NCBI GenBank assembly: GCA_009746045.1
Contig: RPFO01001170.1
Location: 52,501 to 116,500 of the forward strand
Direction of reading: 5' to 3'
Origin: Mesostigma viride
Taxonomy: Eukaryota; Streptophyta; Mesostigmatophyceae; Mesostigmatales; Mesostigmataceae
Length of the DNA stretch: 64,000 nt
Each line of letters begins with the position of its first letter. The stretch's first letter is position 1. The translations under genes and the position numbers were made by a program. The notes below the pieces were generated by a model. The model saw only the letters and a program-made list of their open reading frames with translations. It ran no database searches and was not told where the DNA came from. Positions 56,601 to 64,000 of the stretch are shown here, piece by piece.

Positions 56601-58102
56601 GACTTGGCGTCAAACTCGCCCGCCCGCAGCTTCTTGACCGCTCCGGTGAGCGACGCCGCGAGTCCCTGCAGGGACGCCGACGCCAGGGACGACGCGGAGG
56701 ACGCGGAGGCAGCGGCACCGGCGGAGGAGGTGGAAGAGGCTCCCGTCCCTGCAGCGGTCTTCCGCATGATCCCTAACGGCCACCCGCTGCTGGTGGCCGT
56801 GGCGGACGAGGATGACGACGATGACGATGATTTCACTCCCCACCCTGAGAAATAGGAGCTGGCGGCGGCAGCGGCTCCGGATACTAGCCCTCCTCCCGCG
56901 GCAGAAGATGATGATGACGCTGCTGATGATGATGATGTCAAACCACTAAGCTTGGCAAGCTTATGCCGCATGACGTCACGCTCACGCACCGCCTCTCGAA
57001 AATCGGCGAGTCCCGGCTTGTTGCCCGTGTAAAAGGAGGAGGAGAGGGCAACGGGCTGGCTGGGCTCCTTCTTGTGATGGTCGTCATGGGAGGATGACAG
57101 CTCGTGGCGCGCGCGCGCCTCGCGGAATTTCGCGAGCTTATCCTTGACATCGGAGGCACTCAGGGCGGCGGTGAAGGAGGAGGTGGGGGGGGCCGAGGAG
57201 GAGGAGGAGGATGGGTTGATGTTCATGGTGGCGCAAGGTTGTGCTGGCGAATTGTCTTGCTTGATGCTGAGGGCATCGGCCACAGCATGGCCTGCCGGCA
57301 GGCCCCCTTCCGTGTGGCCGGCCGCTTGAAGGGCCGCGTCAGCACGGCTAGCGGCCCCCAAATCTTCATGCCTATGGTGGGGGGCATCGGTGAGAGTGGC
57401 GGAGGATGGCTTGTTGTCATGGGACGATATTGCTGGCGCTGCGAAATTGTCATGTGAATCCCCCCCCCCCGCCCCCGATAACGTCTTGCTGGCCGACCCC
57501 GAGTGCTTCTCGAGGGAAAACAAGGGTTTCTCAAAAGAAAACAACGGTTTCTGGTGTTCTGCACCGTGGTCTTTTTCGTATCCAGGGTGGACGTCGAGGT
57601 CGCCCTGGGCGCCCAGTGTCTCCTGCGCCTTGGTGCGAGCCTCGCGCAGCTTAGCCAGCTTCTCCTTCACAAGCAGCGTCTGGGAGTGCTTCTCCTCCGT
57701 CGCGCCATCCAGCACGCCGTCGCCGGCCGCGGCCGCGTGGTCGTGGCCTGCCTCGGTCGCCGATTTTGAAGGCTCAACCCCGTGTCCGTCCATCGCGTCG
57801 TGTTCAGTGCTTGCCGCACCGAGTACCTCGGCATTCTCCTGGGCGGGAGTCGCGCTAGCCGCGAAAGTTCCGTGTTCGCCAGCGGTCTCGGCGTGCATTG
57901 CTGGCTCATCTAGCTCAGGGTTGGTTCCCGCGACAGGGTCGTCCGCCTGGTCCGAACTGGACGAAGGGGCGTGTAAGGCCTCGGCTACGATGTGATGTGT
58001 CGCATTCTCTGGTTCGGGGATCGTGTGCTTTGGCACGGAATCCTCCTGCTCGGCGTCCTCCATTGGGGCAGAGTATATGTCTTCTTGCGCCTTGTTCTCC
58101 AT
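53408..58102 (-). CDS. Low-complexity single-span membrane protein, 884 residues, unknown function
   Basis: Three exons on the minus strand: 58102-56327, 55046-54905 and 54144-53408. Donors 'cgcag|gtgggt' and 'gaccc|gtacgt', acceptors 'ctgccag|gcgctt' and 'tttttgcag|gtcccg'. The lengths sum to 2655 nt, exactly 885 codons with stop, which supports the join. Residues 1-300 are acidic, His/Ala/Ser-rich. A lysine-rich motif, K(E/D)KLAK(L/F)REAR, occurs at about 145-159 and 319-333, with a relative (FREAVRERDVMRHKLAKL) at 368-385. Poly-Ser and Ala stretches follow. One likely membrane span is at about 556-576. Exon 2 adds VLTPGEKAKLVDHLKRREGE. Exon 3 adds a basic segment (KRKRRKMARRQ), Gly/Ala-rich sequence and 18 glutamines. 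No family recognised. Exon 3 could belong to a separate gene, but the phases fit. Confidence 0.72.
53622..53675. repeat. (CAG)n polyglutamine tract in exon 3
   Basis: About 18 CTG triplets on the plus strand (CAG on the coding strand) with no interruption. Encodes polyQ; likely polymorphic. Confidence 0.93.
54360..54615. repeat. 48-bp tandem repeat in intron 2, five copies
   Basis: Unit 'gggggatgaatactagggaaccatgggaggatacaagataaggaagat', nearly perfect (one 'agggagat' variant). Lies within the intron of the minus-strand gene. Confidence 0.95.
55387..55670. repeat. (ACCC)n tetranucleotide array in intron 1
   Basis: About 70 copies of CCCA with two 1-base slips and two CCCG variants. Telomere-unrelated. 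VGGW/THPP frames are artefacts. Short degenerate units with 'acccacaaa.gggcactaa' precede it (55205-55370). Confidence 0.97.
55947..56083. repeat. (TTCC)n tetranucleotide array in intron 1
   Basis: 34 perfect copies of TTCC. Confidence 0.98.
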
Positions 58103-59218
58103 GGCTATGGTGCGTTAGGAAACTAGAAGGCGACCCAACTTACATATTCGCGGCTAGCCTACCACCTACATGGAACATCAACGCCGTTTTTCCATATGGG
58201 GCGCAAATCTCTGCATTTAACACATTTGAATCGGCCCAGCTACCAAGAGACGAAAGATTGGCTCTAGAAACCTTGGCAGGTCTCAAACTTTACGCATTCA
58301 CTGGCAAAACGTCACACTATTTTCCCTTCTTCTGCGAGTAATAAAAACCTTAATAATTACTGCATTTTATTCGTCGGCGTGTGCGCTGCTCAATCAAAAC
58401 CCGGGAGTGAGACCACTGAGATGTTGTCGTTGCCCTCATGGCGGGGCAGTTGACAAACACCGCCATACCGTGCCATGGCTACAGAAGTGTGAGTACTATG
58501 TACGGGTACCAAGTCCGCCAGGGACCCTGCGACATCCGCGACGCGCGGTGCAGTACCCTTTGGTATCCTGTTGGGGCAGTCGGCCAGCGCGGGCTGATTG
58601 CCGGGTGGGAACATACTGGGGTATAGCAAACTATTAGTTTTCGGGGAAATGGGTATATTTTATTACACTGTAGCCAATTACGGACCAAAGAGGTGAGAGG
58701 GCAAACTATTAGTTTCCCGCGCTTTATACCGAAGATGGCCTGTGCTCAACTTGATGTCAACAACAAATTTACAGGCTGCTACTCAGAATGCGTGGCAGGC
58801 TCTACTTTTCAACTTGGATGACTTGGATCGCGCGTAATTTTCTGATGGCGAAATTTTCTGATGGCGAAAGCCACCGCTCCCACCGCAAATCTTTGCCAAG
58901 GCGAAATATCCATGGCGTCTGGCGGAGAAAATGAAATACACATTCAGGCTTTGTACGAGTGATAGTTCATTTGGGATTTTTATAGCATCATTTGAAGTTT
59001 AAATTGCTTTTATGCATATGCAATTCTGCGCGTGAATGGTACGTAGGGTTCAGTCTCGCCAGTGCATCGATGCTGCAGGCTTGAAGTTGACAAGTTATTA
59101 GCGGGTTTGCTGATGGCAGAGCTGTCGATGGCGTGTAGGATGACAGACAGGCTAAAGCTGAATGTTTTATTTTGGCATTGACGCTATCCTTGGATTCACC
59201 GAAGCCGCTGTCGTCAGG
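58103..59218. promoter_or_regulatory. Divergent intergenic region between two head-to-head genes
   Basis: Separates the start codons at 58102 (minus) and 59219 (plus), so it should contain both promoters. No TATA element can be assigned with confidence. It contains a small inserted segment: 'caaactattagtttt' is directly repeated at 58627-58641 and 58701-58715 around an 'aaatgggtatattttatta' stretch related to 5935-6135 and 44770-44950. Confidence 0.45.
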
Positions 59219-62200
59219 ATGAAAGTGCGGAAGCGAAGCATCGAGGATGAGAACGAGCAACCGGCGCAGGGCATTGGCAGTTCGGGAGGGAAAACGAGGA
59301 CACGGCCTCTTCGTGCTTCCAAGAGAAGGGCGTCACAAAGAGCCGCCGAGGTGATTCGCAAAATGGGAGAGGAAACGACCAGCAGCAGTAGTGAAGAAGA
59401 GGCTACGCCAGCCCCCCCACCTCGTAAGAAACGGAAACCCGCGCGTTGCAAGTACGTGACTGGTGATCCTGTGTCAGATAGCGACTCAAGCAATCCAAGC
59501 AGCTTAGACGATTTCATAGCTTCCGAAGATGAGGATGAAGATCCTCCACGGAGGGGGAAGTCATCGAGCGGGAAAAGAAAAGACAAGCGAACCGACGACG
59601 ACGAACATGACGATATTGATGACGAGCGGCCAGGTCAGCGCCGAGGAGAAGCGGCGGGCAGTAGTAAACCGGTGGGAGAGCGCGTGGCCCGCCTGACGCG
59701 CCTCCAGCAGAGGCGGCAATCAGCGAGCTTGGGCGGGAAACAGGGACGGCTGAAGAAGGTGGCCGGAGGCGACGACGCGGCGCGCGACGACAAGCTGACA
59801 CCCCAAGAGCGCGTTGAGAGACACCGGCGGAAGGTCCTGGGAGGCGGGAAGCTCCCCCAGGGTAGCGGGGATGAGGAAGGATCGGACGGCAGTGACACGG
59901 ATCATGGCAGCCAGGAGGAAGAGGAGGAGGGAGAGGAAGAAGAGGACAAGGAGACAAGTCACCCCCCCGAGGACAGCGACGCGGGCGAGAGCGGGGATGA
60001 TTTTATCGTCGCGGATGAGAACGACGGCAGCGGTGAGGAGGAGGATCCAGGGGGCTCCCAGGGAAGCGGAGGTGGTGGGGATTCTCACGAGTTTGGGCAC
60101 GCCGTGGGGGATGGCGATGACGACTTGCGGCGGTTCGAGGACTACCTGAGGCACATGGCCAGGACTGCGTATACCGGCCAGTTGGAGTCCATGGTATGCG
60201 GTGTCAGGCTGCTAGTTCCATGAGGGTGCATCAGGGGTTGGAGCCCGTACTTGCTGTATAGGATGACTGCTCTTTTGTGGACGCTTGGATGCTAGTTCCG
60301 TAAGGGTGCATCCTTTACGGTATAGTATCGCCCTTTATAGTGGGGCTGCTCCTTTACGGTATAGTATCGCCCTTTATAGTGGGGCTGCTCCTTTATGGTA
60401 TAGTATCGCCCTTTATAGTGGGGCTGCTCCTTTATGGTGTAGTATCGCCCTTTATGGTGGGGCTGCTCCTTTATGGTGTAGTATCGCCCTTTATAGTGGA
60501 GCTGCTCCTTTATGGTATAGTATCGCCCTTTATAGTGGGGCTGCTCCTTTATGGTATAGTATCGCCCTTTATAGTGGGGCTGCTCCTTTATGGTGTAGTA
60601 TCGCCCTTTATGGTGGGGCTGCTCCTTTATGGTGTAGTATCGCCCTTTATAGTGGAGCTGCTCCTTTATGGTATAGTATCGCCCTTTATAGTGGGGCTGC
60701 TCCTTTATGGTATAGTATCGCCCTTTATAGTGGGGCTGCTCCTTTATGGTATAGTATCGCCCTTTATAGTGGGGCTGCTCCTTTATGGTATAGTATCGCC
60801 CTTTGTGGTGGGGCTGCTCCTTTATGGTATAGTATCGCCCTTTATAGTGGGGCTGCTCCTTTATGGTATAGTATCGCCCTTTGTGGTGGGGCTGCTCCTT
60901 TATGGTATAGTATCGCCCTTTATAGTGGAGCTGCTCCTTTATGGTATAGTATCGCCCTTTGTGGTGGGGCTGCTCCTTTATGGTATAGTATCGCCCTTTA
61001 TAGTGGGGCTGCTCCTTTATGGTATAGTATCGCCCTTTGTGGTGGGGCTGCTCCTTTATGGTATAGTATCGCCCTTTATAGTGGGGCTGCTCCTTTATGG
61101 TATAGTATCGCCCTTTGTGGTGGGGCTGCTCCTTTACGGTATAGTATCGCCCTTTATAGTGGAGCTGCTCCTTTCTGGTATAGCATCGCCCTTTATAGTG
61201 GGGCTGCTCCTTTATGGTATAGTATCGCCCTTTATAGTGGAGCTGCTCCTTTATGGTATAGTATCGCCCTTTATGGTGGGGCTGCTCCTTTATGGTATAG
61301 TAGTTCTACATTCTGCATCCTGGTCCTGCGCTTTCCCATGCATGCTGAATACGTGCATCTTGTGTGCTGCGCTGTGTGCCCTAGAATCACAGAACCGGGG
61401 GGGGGGGGGGGGGGGGGGGGGGAGGTTCGCCCTCGCGAAGCACAGCTATCATCCTGGTGTTGACAGCATACATGCCATGTGAATGCATGCTGCTCCATAG
61501 TTCCTTATCTTTCATATCTTTCTAATCTCATTCTTAAACTTTCTGCTCTTTTATTTCTGGGTGGCGGTCTGCGTGCTGCGGTGGAATATCTATGGGCTGC
61601 GTGTCTGCATGTCTGCGTGCTGCTGCTCTCTGTCGTCGCTGCGTCTGGGCTGGCCCCTTTGGTGCGGGCATCTAATTTCGAACAATACTGTTTTCTACCA
61701 CAGAACCAATTTGACAAGTCGTGGGAGAAGGACCCCATCCTGAGGAACGTGCGGCACTGTGAGGTGAGGAAGGGGGGGGGGGGGGGGGGGGGGAGGAGGG
61801 GCTTATAGGGATCTTGTGTTGCCTTGTGCTTACTATGTGCATGCCCCTCTGCATCCCCTTGATAATGGGGAAACATGCGGTAGGTATTTTCAGTGGGGCA
61901 CATAAGATGCAAGTAACACGCAGGCAACGTGTGCGGCAAGGAACATGCTGCCACTGTGACGTGGTGCTTTTGGGTTCACTTTTGGCGGGGTGCACCAGTT
62001 GGCGCCAAAGTCCTGGCGCCGGGTACTGAAGGTTAGCTACGGTCCACTTTACTAACGTCTCCTCTCGTAAGCCTTTTCCGTTGTTCGATCGGGGTGGCCT
62101 GGTAATGCCACGCAGGGTGCGCCTGCGAGGTGGGAGGGGTGGCCTGGCATTAACCTTTTACTTACACTAATACTTATTGGACTTAACCTGTTACTCATAC

Positions 62201-64000
62201 TGTTACTTACTGGACTTAACCTGTCACTTAACCTGTTACTTATTGGACTGTTACTTGAACCTGTTACTTATACTGTTACTTATCGGGCTTAACCTGTCAC
62301 TTATTGGACGACAATAGAAGCTGAGCACACGCGGTAAAACACGGGCTGAGCTCTCAACCTCACCATCCCACACGATGACATACCCTTCAATCACCCGTCC
62401 CTTGGTAGGCCCCGACCCGTTACGGATGACAGGGACAAAGGTAGCGCTTGCGGAGAACATTGTCTACCACTAACCCCTCCCAGCCCGGACCACGATGTGC
62501 CCTTCGACTGAGCACCCACTTGACGGGATTCAACCCCCACTTGATAAGGTTCATCTCCCACCAGATTGGGTTCACCGTCCCCGTGGTGATAGGACAACCG
62601 GAGCGATCTGGCCGAGAACATGGGCTAGCACTAGCCAGACCTCACCCTGGCCTTAACCAGGAATCTTAATTCACCCCACCAACCCGCTCCTCTTGATATG
62701 CCCCTCCACCACCATCCTGTTCGGGTCGGCAGGACAAGCTCAGCGCCCTCGCGGACAACATGGCGTCCAGTCGTGCGTGGCAAGAGGACTTCAGGGCATC
62801 CATGCAAGCCTTCCCATACATGATCCCTCACTTGCCCGGGGCATCGTGCGGGCGCGACTGCGAGGCGTGCGGGCGGTCAGGGCACCCAGCCGTCTCCGGG
62901 GTGAGCACGAGCAAGTAGCACAGAACGGGGAGGATGGCGCGAGGGTATTGTTGTGACTACTACTCAACACACATATCTCACAAGTTGTGAGATATGTGTG
63001 TGTGGCTTAATGGGATCTTTTTACTAAGTAGTATGCATTTCCTATATATGTACATTGACTATGTACTAAGTTGCATGCTTTTCTGTTCATGTTGCCCGAC
63101 ACCCTGTCATTGTTTCATCTGCCGGCACATCGCACTGGATCTCTATTCCCCTTTGCCACTGCTGCTGGTTTGCGCGTCATATCAACTATACCTGCTCGCA
63201 ATGCTCCATCGCCAGTTTATGCTCTTATGTGGTCCATCGCCAGTTTATGTTTCTATGTGGACCATCGCCAGTTTGTGCTCTTATGCGCTCCATCGCAAGT
63301 GTATTTTAGTGTTGCAGTATATCAGTTGTGTTATATATTATATCGTACTGAAGCTCTCCGGGAGTGCCTCCTTTCTGGCGTTTCCTGTAGCTGCTCTTGA
63401 CGATCTGTTGCCATCAACACATCACATGTCCTGTTGGAAACTGAAGTGAACCGGGTTGCCATGCGAAGCTGTAATGAATGGTGCTCCCCCTTTGACTAGG
63501 GGGCCGAGCGTGTGCATTGAGAATTGTGTTTCTGAAACCTCTCTGCCGATGCCTCCAGCTTTTCTCCCCCCCACACAGCTGGTCTTAGTGTTCCGTAGCC
63601 GGCATTCCTTACTGGGACCTCCCTGCCGATGCCGATCTCCCCTTTCCCGTCGACACACAGCTGATCCTGCGCGGCACGCCCTACAACCCGCGCACCTTGT
63701 GGCAATTCGGCTACTTTGCCGGCAGCTCCTTTGCCAGCCAGGCGCCCGCTTGCAAAGACCCCGACGACGGCCTGTGCGACCGCTTCATGGTGGGCGCGCA
63801 GTGCTTCCGTCGCACGCTTGTCTTCCACTCGCTGCTGCACTACAAGTACCAGGCGCTCGCGCACATCCAGGAGAGGCTGCGCGACAGGGGGTTGCTGACG
63901 ACAAAGGGCTCAGGAGCTGGCAGGGGCGACAAAGGGCACAGCACGCGCGCGGGCGACCACAGGATTGGCAAGTTCTTCAAGGTGGCCAATAATGCTGGCA
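59219..64000 (+). CDS. DUF4211-domain (CCDC82-like) protein, first four exons, 3' end outside window
   Basis: Exons 59219-60193, 61704-61763, 62733-62900 and 63661 to beyond 64000, all phase 0 with GT-AG junctions. The first 300 residues are charged and disordered: basic stretches (RKKRKPARCK, nuclear-signal-like) alternate with acidic ones, including DDFIASEDEDED and DDFIVADEN, motifs usual upstream of DUF4211. The domain starts with RRFEDYLRHMARTAYTGQ and continues in exon 2 (KSWEKDPILRNV). In exon 3 a Cys pair, CEACGRSGHPA, follows. Exon 4 has GTPYNPRTLWQFGYF and RRTLVFHSLLHYKY. The order (Phe/Tyr-rich start, CxxC-G--HPA, PY, His-containing helix) matches plant and fungal DUF4211 proteins, which are predicted nuclear and of unclear function. 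An in-frame ATG at 59162 would add 19 residues; I chose 59219 because MKVRKRS is a typical nuclear-protein start. Confidence 0.83.
60311..61303. repeat. 39-bp minisatellite in intron 1, about 25 units
   Basis: Unit 'cctttatagtggggctgctcctttatggtatagtatcgc' with a few single-base variants (tggtgtag, tttgtggt, tagtggagc). Stop-free in two plus-strand frames, giving 380-392-codon frames that are not genes. Confidence 0.97.
61397..61424. repeat. Poly-G run
   Basis: About 25 G in a row in intron 1. Another run of about 20 G (61771-61793) follows the exon 2 donor 'gtgaggaa', and similar donor-proximal G runs are at 35732-35748 and 32767-32787. G runs just inside donors can act as splicing enhancers. 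Confidence 0.9.
62428..62780 (+). repeat. Two echoes of the exon 3 acceptor edge
   Basis: True junction 'cggcag|gacaagctcagcgccctcgcggacaacatggcgtcc' (62733). Copies: 'gatgacagggacaaaggtagcgcttgcggagaacattgtctacc' at about 62426-62469, and 'gtgataggacaaccggagcgatctggccgagaacatgggctag' at about 62585-62627. Spacing is about 150 bp; both retain the AG. Confidence 0.88.
63537..63690 (+). repeat. Echo of the exon 4 acceptor edge
   Basis: 'cctctctgccgatgcctccagcttttctcccccccacacag|ctggtctt' (63538-63588) precedes the real 'cctccctgccgatgccgatctcccctttcccgtcgacacacag|ctgatcct' (63618-63668). An intact-looking acceptor therefore lies about 80 bp upstream. Confidence 0.9.

Noticed and set aside
60285-61482. 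380-392-codon frames rich in LLLYGIVSPF
   Set aside because: 39-bp intronic minisatellite without start context or family match.

Overview
The window is nuclear DNA of an intron-rich photosynthetic eukaryote, most likely a green alga. The best gene is a plant-type peroxisomal multifunctional protein (enoyl-CoA hydratase / 3-hydroxyacyl-CoA dehydrogenase, AIM1/MFP2 type) in 20 small exons. Its joined reading frame is 725 codons, ends in the peroxisomal signal SKL and has all expected catalytic residues. Introns are GT-AG (one GC-AG) and are loaded with micro- and minisatellites. The species cannot be decided from the sequence.

Layout. (1) 1-5347, minus strand: the first six exons of a multi-pass membrane protein that resembles the tiny macrocysts (TmcB/C) family; its 3' end lies outside the window. 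(2) 5348-13931: no recognisable gene; it holds decayed repeats and one LINE ORF1 relic (10309-11490). (3) 13942-24148: a 10.2-kb element with near-identical inverted arms of 2.0-2.6 kb built largely of a 21-bp minisatellite, flanked by a perfect 10-bp target duplication. This architecture is foldback / Mutator-like. (4) 24678-41999, plus strand: the peroxisomal multifunctional protein gene. (5) 42000-53407: a repeat-dominated stretch with several dead LINE copies, an 819-bp DNA transposon with 35-bp inverted ends and a visible empty site, and a 173-bp satellite. (6) 53408-58102, minus strand: a three-exon gene for an 884-residue low-complexity protein with one membrane span. (7) 59219 to the window end, plus strand: the first four exons of a DUF4211 (CCDC82-like) protein, divergent from gene 6.

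The most unusual feature is shared by at least three of the four genes. Introns repeatedly contain one to five decayed copies of the adjacent exon edge with its splice site, often in a ladder with a period of about 50-170 bp. Introns here seem to have grown by tandem duplication across splice junctions. Many also hold long arrays with units of 3, 9, 24 or 39 bp, and two of these remain open in frame with the preceding exon for hundreds of bases.

The genes do not form a functional cluster. The membrane protein, the beta-oxidation enzyme, the low-complexity protein and the DUF4211 protein look independently regulated. No RNA gene, CRISPR array or bacterial-type signal was found.
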